From Bradyrhizobium guangxiense (lineage in GTDB: Bacteria > Pseudomonadota > Alphaproteobacteria > Rhizobiales > Xanthobacteraceae), in NCBI RefSeq assembly GCF_004114915.1, contig NZ_CP022219.1, positions 588,501 through 652,500 of the forward strand: 64,000 bases of DNA, given 5' to 3'. Below the pieces are notes generated by a model, which did no database searches, had not been told where the DNA came from, and saw only the letters and a program-made list of their open reading frames with translations. Positions 55,956-64,000 of this stretch are shown here, in pieces (the stretch's first letter is position 1; the number at the start of each line of letters is the position of its first letter). The translations under genes were made by a program, and so were the position numbers.

Positions 55956-57578
55956 TCAGAACAGGCTGCCCTGATCCACCGGCTTGGCCACGCGCTTCGG
56001 CGCCGGCTTCGCGTCCTGTGCGGCTGGCTTCGGCTGGGCCGGTGCGCGCTTCGTCGCCGGCGCCGGGCGATCCGCATCCGTGGTTGCCGCAACGCGTCCA
56101 TCCGCGAACTCGATCTCGATCCGCGCATTCGGCCCGACGCTGTCGGCCGCATGCACGGGATGCCCTGCTTCATCGCGCACCAGCGCGAAACCGCGCGCGA
56201 GCACGCCGCGATAGGACAGGGCCGAGAGCAGCTTGCCGCTGTTCTCGACGCGGGCGTCTAACCGCTGCAGCAGCGTTGCGAGCGCGCGGCCGGCGCGCTC
56301 GCTCAGGCGATGCGTGCGTTCACGCTGGCGGGCAATCGCGTTGCGCTGCGCCTGCGCGTTGGAGAGCTTTGAGGCGCGCAGCCGCACCTCGAGCCCGGCA
56401 AAGCGGTCACGCCGCTGCCGCAGCAGTGAGCGCGCGGAAAGACCAAGCCGCTCGCCGCACACGGTGAGCCGGTGATCGGCCTGTGCGATCTGGCCGTGCA
56501 GCACCCGCAGTGTCAGCTTCGCACTTGCCGCGGTGAACCTGCGGAAATGCGCGTGCGTGTTGGCCTTGAGGCAGCGGGGCAGGGACGCGCCCGCCGAATC
56601 CAGCCGCTGCCTGGGAATGGCGAGCAGATCGCCGGCCGCCGGCAGTGCGCGCGCGGCGGCGCGCAGCTCGCTGCGGCGGCTCTCCTGGGCGCGTTGCCAA
56701 TAGGCGCGGGTGCGCCGGCCGAGATCGGCGACCTCGACGAACAATTCGCTGCGCACCGGCACCGCCATCTCGGCTGCGGCCGTCGGCGTCGGCGCGCGCT
56801 TGTCCGCGACGAAATCGATCAGCGTGATGTCGGTCTCGTGCCCCACCGCCGAGATCAGCGGGATCATGCTCTCGGCTGCGGCGCGGACCACGATCTCCTC
56901 GTTGAAGGACCAGAGATCCTCCAGCGAGCCGCCGCCGCGCGCGACGATCAGAACATCAGGCCGCGGGATCTTGCCGCCTTCCGGCAGCGCATTGAAGCCG
57001 CGGATCGCGGCCGCGACCTGCTCGGCCGAGCCGTCGCCCTGCACCTTGACCGGCCACACCAGCACGCGGCGGGGAAAGCGGTCCTCCAGCCGGTGCAGAA
57101 TGTCGCGGATCACGGCGCCGGTCGGCGAGGTCACCACGCCGATCACCTCCGGCAGCCAGGGCAGCAGCTGCTTGCGCGCCTCGTCGAACAGGCCTTCGGC
57201 AGCGAGCTTCTTCTTGCGCTCCTCCATCAGCGCCATCAGCGCGCCGATGCCGGCCGGCTCCAGCGCCTCGATCACGATCTGGTACTTCGAGGAGCCCGGA
57301 TAGGTCGTGAGCTTGCCGGTGGCGATCACCTCGAGCCCTTCCTGTGGCTTGAAGCGCATCCGGCCGTGCACGCCCTTCCAGATCACCGCCTCGATCTTGG
57401 CGCTCTCGTCCTTGAGCGCGAAATAGCAATGGCCGGAGGAGTGCGGCCCGCGAAAGCCGGAGATCTCACCCCGGACCCGGACATGGCCGAAAGCGTCCTC
57501 GACCGTCCGTTTCAGGGACAGCGAGAGCTCGGACACGGTGAATTCGGGGGCGTTGAGCAGTTGTTCCGCAGGCGGCAT
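55956..57578 (-). CDS. xseA: Exodeoxyribonuclease VII large subunit
   Basis: 540 residues. OB-fold N domain [20 protein letters not shown] and [21 protein letters not shown]; catalytic region with [36 protein letters not shown] and [20 protein letters not shown]; then a long coiled-coil and a Pro/Ala/Lys-rich tail ending DQGSLF. It degrades single-stranded DNA with XseB; no xseB gene is in the window. Confidence 0.96.
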   Translation of the reverse strand: MPPAEQLLNAPEFTVSELSLSLKRTVEDAFGHVRVRGEISGFRGPHSSGHCYFALKDESAKIEAVIWKGVHGRMRFKPQEGLEVIATGKLTTYPGSSKYQIVIEALEPAGIGALMALMEERKKKLAAEGLFDEARKQLLPWLPEVIGVVTSPTGAVIRDILHRLEDRFPRRVLVWPVKVQGDGSAEQVAAAIRGFNALPEGGKIPRPDVLIVARGGGSLEDLWSFNEEIVVRAAAESMIPLISAVGHETDITLIDFVADKRAPTPTAAAEMAVPVRSELFVEVADLGRRTRAYWQRAQESRRSELRAAARALPAAGDLLAIPRQRLDSAGASLPRCLKANTHAHFRRFTAASAKLTLRVLHGQIAQADHRLTVCGERLGLSARSLLRQRRDRFAGLEVRLRASKLSNAQAQRNAIARQRERTHRLSERAGRALATLLQRLDARVENSGKLLSALSYRGVLARGFALVRDEAGHPVHAADSVGPNARIEIEFADGRVAATTDADRPAPATKRAPAQPKPAAQDAKPAPKRVAKPVDQGSLF

Positions 57579-57683
57579 CTAGCAAACGATTCGGCATGTT
57601 GGGGTCAGACCCACGTTTAAGGATTTTCGCGGCGCGGCGCCAATCGATTCGGTGGCCCGAGGGAACCGCGCTGGGGAGGCGGC

Positions 57684-57734
57684 TTGACTCAACTATGATT
57701 TCATATATGAAATCTTGAAATCATATATGAATTA
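57684..57734 (+). promoter_or_regulatory. Promoter with double CATATATG-core operator
   Basis: TTGACT (57684-57689) is a good -35; TATGAA (57706-57711) with a 16-bp spacer is a possible -10. Over the -10 lies a perfect 18-bp palindrome GATTTCATATATGAAATC (57697-57714). A second, imperfect copy with the same TCATATATGA core starts exactly 20 bp later (57721-57730), just before AGGAGGA. Two sites two helical turns apart suggest cooperative repressor binding. The IclR protein encoded at 61465-62232 is the nearest candidate. Confidence 0.75.
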
Positions 57735-57750
57735 GGAGGAAGAGGCCCCG

Positions 57751-58554
57751 ATGCCTGTGGTGACCGATCCCGACGACCCGCGCGGACGCATGTTCGGGCC
57801 GTACCAGCTCAAGCCGAATAGTGGGGTCAATCCGCCCTATTCGCCGGCTTATCCGGTGGAGTGGGGCTGCACCTTGCGGACCGTCGAGATCATGACCTGT
57901 GTCGCGCCCGGCAAGGTCGCGGCACTGCTCGCTGAGACGCCGTTCGAAATCGCCAGCGACCGCGTCGCCTTCCGCTTCATGCGTTCGCCTGGCCATTCCC
58001 TCGCCGTGCACGCGGGCGAGATGTTCGATCTGATGATCTCGGTGCCCGTGCGCTACAAGGGGCTGTTCACCGAGACGCATATCTTCATGTATTGCAGCGA
58101 TCCCATGGGGATCTGTGCCGGGCGCGAGGTGTTCGGCTACACCAAGAAGGATGCGCATTACGCCTTCGACGAGCACCCGGACGGCTCGATCACCGGATGG
58201 GTCCGGCGCCGCGGAATTCCACTGGCCGATTTCGCCTTTACGCCGGATGCGTCCGCACCGGTGGTCCGCATCGTCGATGGCGGCGAGTTGCCGGCCGGCG
58301 AGATCCATGTGCGCCGTTTGCCGCATCCTGAGCGGCTCGGCACGGCCTATGCGGACATCGCCTATCGCCGCACGCCGTTGAAATACTCCAAGCCGGTCCC
58401 GGGCCGTGCCGCGATGACGCTGCACGCCAGCGCGTACGATCCGATTGCCGAGCTCGAGCCGGAAATTCTCGGCGCGCATTTCATGGTGTCGGACGTCTAT
58501 GGCGGCGGATTCGAGGTCGAGGACCGCAGGCTCATCGAGCGCCTCACGCCCTGA
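57751..58554 (+). CDS. Acetoacetate decarboxylase-family protein
   Basis: 267 residues. ADC-fold protein with the conserved block GREVFGYTKKDAHYAF; the KK pair corresponds to the Schiff-base Lys and its helper in true acetoacetate decarboxylases. MRSPGHSLAVHAGEMFDLMI and a C-terminal VYGGGFEVEDRRLIE are family-like. Many ADC-family members in such loci act on other keto acids or as aldolase-dehydratases, so the reaction is uncertain. AGGAGGA lies 10 bp upstream. First gene of the operon with the binding protein and SDR. Confidence 0.85.
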   Translation: MPVVTDPDDPRGRMFGPYQLKPNSGVNPPYSPAYPVEWGCTLRTVEIMTCVAPGKVAALLAETPFEIASDRVAFRFMRSPGHSLAVHAGEMFDLMISVPVRYKGLFTETHIFMYCSDPMGICAGREVFGYTKKDAHYAFDEHPDGSITGWVRRRGIPLADFAFTPDASAPVVRIVDGGELPAGEIHVRRLPHPERLGTAYADIAYRRTPLKYSKPVPGRAAMTLHASAYDPIAELEPEILGAHFMVSDVYGGGFEVEDRRLIERLTP

Positions 58555-58638
58555 GCGACAAGATCAGCCTGCGTGCCATGTACATGCGGGCGGCAAACAT
58601 TGGGAAGAAACACGCACAAGGCAAAGGAGGGTCTGCAT

Positions 58639-59880
58639 ATGGCAGGACGAGTTCGGGTGAGCCGCCGCGGGCTGCTGGCGGGCGCCGGCGGATTGGCGCT
58701 GGGCATGATAGGGGTCGGTGCGCGGGCGCAAGACGTAAGGCCGCTCCGCATCGGCGTGCTGACGGACATGTCCAGCCTCTATGCCGATGTGACCGGACCG
58801 GGCTCGCTCCTGGCTGCAAGAATGGCGGTCGAGGATTTCCAGGCATCAAGCCCCAAAATGACCCGGCCGATCGAGATCATCAGCGGCGACCACATGAACA
58901 AGGCCGATCTCGGCGCCAACATCGCGCGCGAGTGGATCGATCGGCAAGGCGTCGATGTCATTGTCGATGCGCCAAATTCGGCCGTCGCCCTCGCGGTGCG
59001 CAACGTCGTCCAGCAGAACAACAAGACGCTGCTGGTCTCGGGTGCGTCCTCGTCGGATCTGACCGGCAAGTCCTGCTCGCCCAATCTCGTGCACTGGACC
59101 TACGACACCTACGCGCTCTCGTCGGGCGTCGCGCGCGCCGTCGTCGAGAGCGGCGGCAAGAGCTGGTTCCTGCTCACCGCCGACTACGCCTTCGGCCATG
59201 CCATGGAAGGCGACATCAAGACTGTCGTGCAGAAATTCGGCGGCAAGGTTCTCGGCGGCGTGCGCACGCCGATCAACACGCAGGACTTCTCCTCCTTCCT
59301 TTTGCAGGCCCAGTCCTCGAAGGCGGAAATCATCGCGCTGATCAATGCCGGCGGCGACACCATCAATTCCATCAAGCAGGCGGTCGAATTCGGCATTCCC
59401 CAGGGCGGCCAGCGCGTGGTGGCGACGGTGCTGTATCTCAGCGACGTCCATTCGCTCGGGCTGAAGATTGCGCAAGGCCTGCAGTTCACCGAATCCTTCT
59501 ACTGGGATCTGAATGACGACACCCGCGCCTGGACCAAGCGCTTCGCCCCGCGCAACAACGGCCGCTATCCGACCGCGCTGCATGCGGGGGCCTATGCCAC
59601 CACCCTGCATTATCTCAAGTCCGTCGACGCGCTCGGCGCCTCCAGCGACGGCAAGGCCGTCGTCGAGCAGATGAAGAAGCTGCCGACCGATGATCCCCTG
59701 TTCGGCAAGGGCAGCGTGCGCGCGGACGGTCGAAAGCTGCACAACATGTATCTGTTCGAGGTGAAAACCCCCGGAGCTTCCAAATATCCCTGGGACTATT
59801 ACAAGCTGGTCAAGACCATCGCGCCGTCCGAGGCCTGGCGGCCTCTGGCGGATGGCGGTTGCGAATTCCTGAAGTCGTGA
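58639..59880 (+). CDS. ABC transporter substrate-binding protein (LivJ/LivK-like)
   Basis: 413 residues from the ATG at 58639, with AAAGGAGG 8 bp upstream. A twin-arginine-like signal (SRRGLLAGAGGLALG). Mature part starts LRIGVLTDMSSLYADVTGPG, typical of the branched-chain/aromatic acid-binding type I fold (PBP type 1), with GASSSDLTGKSCSPN and FHWTY-like ligand loops. It binds a small organic acid in the periplasm. The membrane and ATPase components are not nearby. Confidence 0.92.
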   Translation: MAGRVRVSRRGLLAGAGGLALGMIGVGARAQDVRPLRIGVLTDMSSLYADVTGPGSLLAARMAVEDFQASSPKMTRPIEIISGDHMNKADLGANIAREWIDRQGVDVIVDAPNSAVALAVRNVVQQNNKTLLVSGASSSDLTGKSCSPNLVHWTYDTYALSSGVARAVVESGGKSWFLLTADYAFGHAMEGDIKTVVQKFGGKVLGGVRTPINTQDFSSFLLQAQSSKAEIIALINAGGDTINSIKQAVEFGIPQGGQRVVATVLYLSDVHSLGLKIAQGLQFTESFYWDLNDDTRAWTKRFAPRNNGRYPTALHAGAYATTLHYLKSVDALGASSDGKAVVEQMKKLPTDDPLFGKGSVRADGRKLHNMYLFEVKTPGASKYPWDYYKLVKTIAPSEAWRPLADGGCEFLKS

Positions 59881-60635
59881 GCGGCACTGAGCGGCCGCCG
59901 GTCGCGCTCGTGACCGGCGGCGGTGGCGATATCGGACGCGCCATTGCGCTGAGGCTGGCGCGAATGAGCGCGGCGGTCGCGATCGTCGATCGCGACGAAA
60001 CGGCTGCACAGGCCACTGCTCAACTGGTGGAGAAGGCCGGTGCGCGGGCGCTCGCCATCCGCGCCGATGTCTCGAGCGCCCGAGATACGGTCAGCTTCGT
60101 CGAGGCGACCGAGGCGCGCCTGGGGCCGATCGGCATCTTTGCCAACAATGCGGGCGTCGAGGGCGTCGTCGCCCCTCTGCATGAATACCCTGACGACACC
60201 TTCGATCAATTGCTGCAGGTGAACGTGAAGGGGGTTTTTCTCGGCCTCAAGCACGTCATCGCAAGAATGATGCGGCGTGGGACGGGCGCGATCATCAACA
60301 CCGCGTCGACGTCTGCGATCCGGGGGCGCGCAGGGCTCGCCGGCTATGTCGCCTCGAAACATGCCGTGCTCGGGCTGACACGCACGGCGGCGCTCGATGT
60401 GGCCGGGACGAAGATCAGGGTCAACGCCGTTCTGCCCGGACCGGTCGAGTCGCGCATGATCCGGGAACTGGAAGGCCAGGCGCGTGACAGCGCCATTGCG
60501 TTGCGCCGAAACGTTGCGACCGCGCATGGGCGGCCGCAGGACGTTGCGAACGTCGTTGCTTTCCTCGCCTCTGACGAAGCTGCCCACGTGAATGGCGCGG
60601 CTTGGGTTGTGGATGGCGGGATGACGCTGGCGTAA
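59877..60635 (+). CDS. SDR family oxidoreductase, third gene of the ADC operon
   Basis: 252 residues with a GTG at 59877 overlapping the binding-protein stop (GTGA). TGGGGDIG at 14-21, FANNAGVEG, active Ser in INTASTSAI, YVASK tetrad, and AAHVNGAAWVVDGGMTLA at the C-terminus. It probably oxidises a hydroxy acid or reduces the keto product made by the partner enzyme. Confidence 0.91.
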   Translation: MSGTERPPVALVTGGGGDIGRAIALRLARMSAAVAIVDRDETAAQATAQLVEKAGARALAIRADVSSARDTVSFVEATEARLGPIGIFANNAGVEGVVAPLHEYPDDTFDQLLQVNVKGVFLGLKHVIARMMRRGTGAIINTASTSAIRGRAGLAGYVASKHAVLGLTRTAALDVAGTKIRVNAVLPGPVESRMIRELEGQARDSAIALRRNVATAHGRPQDVANVVAFLASDEAAHVNGAAWVVDGGMTLA

Positions 60636-61003
60636 CGCGTGTGCGCATCGAGGCATGTCCGCCTCTGGAAGAACGAAGCGGAGTTCTCGTGATCGGCCAA
60701 GCATTACCGCTTGTCCCCCAAAAGCGGAAGCGGCTGCCAACCGTTGCTAATCTGAAAGGCGAACGACGAGGCTTTTGCAATGAGGTTCGCCAAAATCGCG
60801 AGCCCGAGGCAGACGTTCAAGCGCTGTTAGGCCCGCGCCGAAGCGTGCTTAGCGCATCGATGCCGGCTGTGCCGCGGCTCGACTAAGAGCGTCAACGGAA
60901 TTGGGAACAATGCCGAGGCGACCTGATTGGAACGTGGATACGTCCAATCCGGGATAGACCAGCGAGCTTCCTGGGAGGCGTCTTTATCAGAGAGGAGCCA
61001 CCA
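60636..61003. other. Intergenic stretch between SDR and small hydrophilic gene
   Basis: About 370 bp without a convincing frame or a strong hairpin. It holds the promoter and the ribosome-binding site (GAGAGGAGC) of the next gene. Confidence 0.4.
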
Positions 61004-61192
61004 ATGGATGACGAACGACAATCATCAAAGGCGAGGCAACAGGCCGCTGAAGGCTTGCGGGAAGCAACGTCCAAGGACGAAGCGAAGACCGAGAGCAAGA
61101 TGGGGCACGATCTAGCCAAGGGGGCTGATCGTTTCGAAGAACGCTCGAAAAGCTCCGATGGGAAAAGCGCAAAGGAGAAACAAAAAGGGTGA
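61004..61192 (+). CDS. Small highly hydrophilic protein (62 aa)
   Basis: A Lys, Glu, Asp, Ser and Ala-rich protein (MDDERQSSKARQQAAEGLRE, then KMGHDLAKGADRFEERSKSS) with almost no hydrophobic residues, probably intrinsically disordered. GAGAGGAG 5 bp before the ATG is a good ribosome-binding site. Resembles small stress-associated hydrophilins in composition only. Function unknown. Confidence 0.65.
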   Translation: MDDERQSSKARQQAAEGLREATSKDEAKTESKMGHDLAKGADRFEERSKSSDGKSAKEKQKG

Positions 61193-61210
61193 ATCAGAGG
61201 TCGTTCGCTG

Positions 61211-61350
61211 TGGCCATCCTTCGAGACGCCCGCCGATGGCGGGCCCTCAGGATGAGGATCGAGTGTGTCGCGCCAGTTTCAACGAGCACCGATGCTGCTT
61301 AGCCTCACCCTGAGGGACCGCGAAGCGGTCGTCTCGAAGGGCGAGGCGCG
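61211..61350. repeat. Composite palindromic repeat, family B copy 2 (inverted copy of 19526-19660)
   Basis: GTGGCCATCCTTCGAGACGC opens it, then CGGGCCCTCAGGATGAGG, GTTTCAAC, a CGATGC-tgctTAGC part and GAGGGACCGCGAAGCGGTCGTCTC in two blocks. This is the reverse complement of the 19526 copy in the same internal order over about 135 bp. Confidence 0.75.
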
Positions 61351-61464
61351 TGCCCAGGTCTTCACAAAACAAGTCTTCACAAAAGCCATATGCGGTTGCC
61401 CTGCTCCCAAGCGGGCGAGGGAGCGCACCTGCATTGTAGCAATCAGACCCGATCTCATCACGGT

Positions 61465-62232
61465 TTACGAAATGCCGCCGATCTTCTCGGAGACGGTCCT
61501 CGCCGCGTTGCGCAGCTCGGCGGCGATGGCGCTGGCTTCCGCGGCGGGGGTTTGATCCTGCCGCACCAGCGGGACGGTCATCGCGGCCACGGCGCGACCG
61601 GAGACTTCGATGATCGGGCAGCTATAGGCAAGGATGCGCGTATAGCCGTCGTCATTGGAGAAGTTTCCGCCCTCCGAGGAAATGCGGTCGAGCGCCGCAA
61701 GCGCCTTTTTGGTGCTGATCCGATCGTTGGTCGCGATGACTTGCGCAAGCTCCTGGCGCCGGCCCTCGAGCTGAAAGGCCGCCAGAACCTTTGCGGAGGC
61801 GTATTGCTGGGTGAGCGGAAACACCGCGCCGACCTTGACCGACCAGCCCATCAGCCATTCCGGCTCGATCCGGGCGATCACCATGAACTGCTCGCCGTGC
61901 AGCACCGTGAGATGGCAGGACAATTGGACGCGGGAGGCGAGCTGCTCCATCACCGGCAGCGCCGCCTTCAGCAGCCGCTCGGTCGGCGGGAATTGCGAGG
62001 CGATCCGGAACAGTTTCAGCGTCAGGGTGTATTCGCCGGTTGCGGGGTCGCGTGCGACATAGCCACGGCGCTCCAGCGCCACCAGCATCCGGAAGATCTC
62101 GCTCACGGAGCGGCCGACGCGTTCGGCGAGCTGCTTCTGGCTCATGCCGCGCGCCGCGCCGGCCAGCGCCTCCAGGAGGTCCAGTCCCTTCTCCAGAGCG
62201 GGCGCGCCTGCTTGCGGCTTCTCAGGGTTCAT
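61465..62232 (-). CDS. IclR family transcriptional regulator
   Basis: 255 residues. N-terminal winged helix EKGLDLLEALAGAARGMSQK, QLAERVGRSVSEIFRMLVAL and TGEYTLTLKLF; the GAF-like effector domain spans about 90-250, with a ligand-pocket Cys in RILAYSCPIIEVSG. These regulators repress or activate catabolic operons at palindromic operators. The gene is 830 bp from the ADC-binding-protein-SDR operon and on the opposite strand; control of that operon is inferred. Confidence 0.93.
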   Translation of the reverse strand: MNPEKPQAGAPALEKGLDLLEALAGAARGMSQKQLAERVGRSVSEIFRMLVALERRGYVARDPATGEYTLTLKLFRIASQFPPTERLLKAALPVMEQLASRVQLSCHLTVLHGEQFMVIARIEPEWLMGWSVKVGAVFPLTQQYASAKVLAAFQLEGRRQELAQVIATNDRISTKKALAALDRISSEGGNFSNDDGYTRILAYSCPIIEVSGRAVAAMTVPLVRQDQTPAAEASAIAAELRNAARTVSEKIGGIS

Positions 62233-62333
62233 CCATCAGGCCTATTGCGGTCCGCTGCCGAGAGCACACGGGGAAATGCAATTCCCATGTAGCCGATTGC
62301 TCGCACGGTGCAAAGTCGGCTGCCAGCAAGCGT

Positions 62334-62615
62334 CTGGCCGAGCTAGACAAGACCATCCATCAGGCGCTGCGGTTGAAAACCATGGCCGCGTTGAACGCGC
62401 TGCCAGTGTCGACGGGTCTGGAATTCGCGCGGCTGAAGAAGCTCACCGGGGCCACCGACGGCAATCTCGGCGCGCATATCGAGACGCTGGCGAAGGCGGG
62501 CTACGTCTCGGTGGACAAGGCGTTCGTGGGGAAGAAGCCGCAGACGACGGTGACGGCCACCGCGGCGGGGCGTTCGCGCAGCATGTGGCGACGCTGCGCG
62601 GGGAAGCAGGCGTAG
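62334..62615 (+). pseudogene. Decayed winged-helix regulator (lost start, C-terminal frameshift)
   Basis: A reading frame with a clear wHTH-type core (LAELDKTIHQALRLKTMAAL, then EFARLKKLTGATDGNLGAHI and KAGYVSVDKAFVGKKPQT) similar to PF13601 regulators. No ATG, GTG or TTG precedes the core in frame; the nearest is an internal ATG. Around 62565 the frame jumps: the expected RAFAQHVATLR continues only in another frame. It is divergent from iclR. The intact ancestor would be about 95-100 residues. Confidence 0.6.
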
Positions 62616-62922
62616 CGGCCGTCGTCATTCAGGCCCTTCCCTCTCTCCGTCGTCATTCCGGGCCGCGCCCCTTGGCGCGAGCCCGACATTATGGAGACCG
62701 TGCACCAAAACATAGACTGATGCTTTTGCTTTGGAACTTAGTGCACTGTCACCGTAGTGGCCGGGTGCGCGAGTGGCGCGCTCTACCGAGACGGTGTCCA
62801 TCCTCATGCGTGATGCAGGCGAAAACCTGCCACGCGATAGGGATTCTCCGGCGGCCTGATGGCGACCTGTGACGCTTTTGCACACCGGCGATTCAGATAG
62901 CTTTGTGGTTTAAGTGTTGTCG

Positions 62923-63870
62923 CTAACGACCGGTATTCCTTCCCCGCATCGCTTTAACGACATCAACGACCGGCTTTCCTCCAATAATCGCTCCGGTAAT
63001 GGCGGTCGAAAGATATGTGTTGCAGCCGGCTAGACTGCTAATTTGCAAGGCCCCCAGGAATAGCCCCGTTCCAAAGGCCGTTTCTAAGATATGCTCATGT
63101 TTGCTAGTCCACCAAGACTCGATGCCTTCTGCAAAGGTCTTTGTGGCGTTTACGATCGTTGGCTCTTTGGAGTTCTTGGCTATGAATTCTGCAATCGCTT
63201 CGCTTAACGAGAGAAGGCCTTCCCTAAACGATCGATAACTAGCAAGCTCCTGGTTATTCCACTCAATGGCATCATCTGAATTCGGTTGACGACTCTCTAG
63301 GGTGCTTATTCGATCGTCCAAGGTCAAAAGCAGCGAAGCCACGGATAGAGTAAGAGCCTGACTGTTTTGCAACACCGATTTCCCGATTTTTGTGCGGGCG
63401 GATTTCCCTGCTAAACGTGAACGCTTCCGGCCTGTATTTGGAACGTCATCCTGAGGTTGGGCTGCAACATTAGGAGGGGACTGCTGCAGGCCCTCTTGGA
63501 TGGAAAAGGAAAATTGAACGCGATCTCCGTTCATTGAAAGCGATACACCAATATTGTTATCCGTTAAAAGCATGCTTCCAAATATTGCGGGATCATCTAC
63601 GTGTAAGGTTGGGTCGACCAAAAAGCGGAATCGCCTAATCTCGACCGAGTCGAAATAGCTGCTCAGCATGCAGTTTTTAATGACAGATCGACGAGAGCCA
63701 TCGTCCGATGCCTCATGCACCGGAGGATCTTGAGCTAACAGCCATTGACGAGAAACCCGCGATTCGGGCACCATTAAATCAAGTCTTCCGCGCAAGACGA
63801 CGCCATTCTGTAGCCCAATCAGGCATCCAGTCTTGATCGTTTGGTCCTCTTGGAAATTTTTGGCAATCAT
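62923..63870 (-). CDS. Unknown accessory protein with C-terminal hydrophobic segment (315 aa)
   Basis: The coding region is visibly less GC-rich than its neighbours. N-terminal 125 residues are beta-rich (GCLIGLQNGVVLRGRLDL, then RRFRFLVDPTLHVDDPAIFG and VSLSMNGDRVQFSFS). A basic linker (about 140-160, GRKRSRLAGKSARTKIG) follows, then a helical part and a C-terminal hydrophobic stretch at about 265-300 (FGTGLFLGALQISSLAGC and AITGAIIGGKPVVDV). No homology recognised. Its ATG overlaps the stop of another gene that runs off the window (ATGA). Confidence 0.72.
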   Translation of the reverse strand: MIAKNFQEDQTIKTGCLIGLQNGVVLRGRLDLMVPESRVSRQWLLAQDPPVHEASDDGSRRSVIKNCMLSSYFDSVEIRRFRFLVDPTLHVDDPAIFGSMLLTDNNIGVSLSMNGDRVQFSFSIQEGLQQSPPNVAAQPQDDVPNTGRKRSRLAGKSARTKIGKSVLQNSQALTLSVASLLLTLDDRISTLESRQPNSDDAIEWNNQELASYRSFREGLLSLSEAIAEFIAKNSKEPTIVNATKTFAEGIESWWTSKHEHILETAFGTGLFLGALQISSLAGCNTYLSTAITGAIIGGKPVVDVVKAMRGRNTGR

Positions 63871-64000
63871 GAATTTGACTCGATAATAGGAATGGAGCGC
63901 AGCAAGCTGCCATCTGAGTCGTTGGTATTGGGAAGCGCTGCGTTTACCTTCCGGCGGAGCGCCGCACTACCTGCGAAAAGATACAGTTCGGCCCCGCCCC
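63867..64000 (-). CDS. 3' end of an unknown gene, truncated by window edge
   Basis: The minus-strand frame ending at 63867 reads ELYLFAGSAALRRKVNAALP, then NTNDSDGSLLRSIPIIES and NS, with a protein-like composition and no stop codon up to the edge. Its stop overlaps the start of the 315-aa gene (ATGA), so the two form one operon. Only about 43 residues are visible; function unknown. Confidence 0.6.
   Translation of the reverse strand, partial: GGAELYLFAGSAALRRKVNAALPNTNDSDGSLLRSIPIIESNS

Noticed and set aside
60602..60886. 94-codon frame after the third SDR gene
   Set aside because: Starts within the SDR 3' end, no ribosome-binding site, no protein-like core.
62616..62922. Possible tRNA or attachment site bordering the right-edge module
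   Set aside because: No cloverleaf-like arms, CCA-end context or direct repeat was found; only a degenerate GTCATTCCGGGCC-type palindrome is present.

Overview
The window is GC-rich alphaproteobacterial chromosome that looks like Bradyrhizobium or a very close relative. Support for this comes from a CIRCE-controlled groESL pair, a 325-residue HisG beside HisZ, many small secreted hypothetical proteins of a Bradyrhizobiaceae type, and several families of palindromic intergenic repeats. No tRNA, rRNA, CRISPR array, transposase or integrase was found. Most of the window reads as core chromosome. The lower-GC last kilobase (62923-64000) looks accessory.

Layout. 1-2203: end of an O-antigen ligase/EPS polymerase and a CelD-like acyltransferase. 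2264-5601: WrbA, pirin and SDR genes facing a LysR regulator, probably a quinone/electrophile response unit. 5669-9899: small protein, Bug-type binding protein, class III cyclase, YbaK and a haloacid dehalogenase. 10193-14169: GT87-like membrane protein, HxlR/SDR divergent pair, amidohydrolase with an AT-rich palindrome upstream. 14482-17726: ribosomal protein L36 (Cys-free form), TPR protein, small proteins, alpha/beta hydrolase, cytochrome c. 17956-28563: a glycolate/lactate oxidation block (glcD, glcE, glcF and an LctP-type permease) interrupted by a quinol monooxygenase-like gene, a histone H1-like protein, a TorF-type porin and a BclA/YddA-like ABC transporter. 28806-36536: envelope hypotheticals, groES-groEL, lipoprotein, CheZ, L,D-transpeptidase, DUF2076 protein. 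36664-41648: YdjC/HpnK deacetylase with GT2, hisG-hisZ, rsmE. 41860-43620: secreted protein, two tandem 79-bp hairpin elements and ubiA, whose only good ATG lies in a hairpin loop. 44509-50046: a tightly packed, overlapping run pmbA-cysQ-like-DUF4170-DUF374-waaA-lpxK for lipid A/Kdo assembly. 50323-53724: GYD protein, two tiny genes, and three overlapping TadE/TadG-like genes without secretion-motor genes. 53886-57578: small secreted proteins, a dienelactone hydrolase-like protein and xseA. 57751-62232: an acetoacetate-decarboxylase-like/ABC-binding-protein/SDR operon behind a double CATATATG-core operator, followed by an IclR regulator gene. 62334-64000: a decayed winged-helix gene and a two-gene unknown module running off the edge.

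How the genes may work together. GlcDEF with the permease would take up and oxidise glycolate or lactate into the respiratory chain. The pmbA-to-lpxK run plus the left-edge polymerase and the transpeptidase serve the cell envelope. The WrbA/pirin/SDR set would remove quinones and reactive carbonyls. The best candidates for something undescribed are the twin hairpin elements at ubiA, the double operator at 57697-57734, the right-edge unknown module, and the roughly 135-bp composite palindromic repeat present in two inverted copies.
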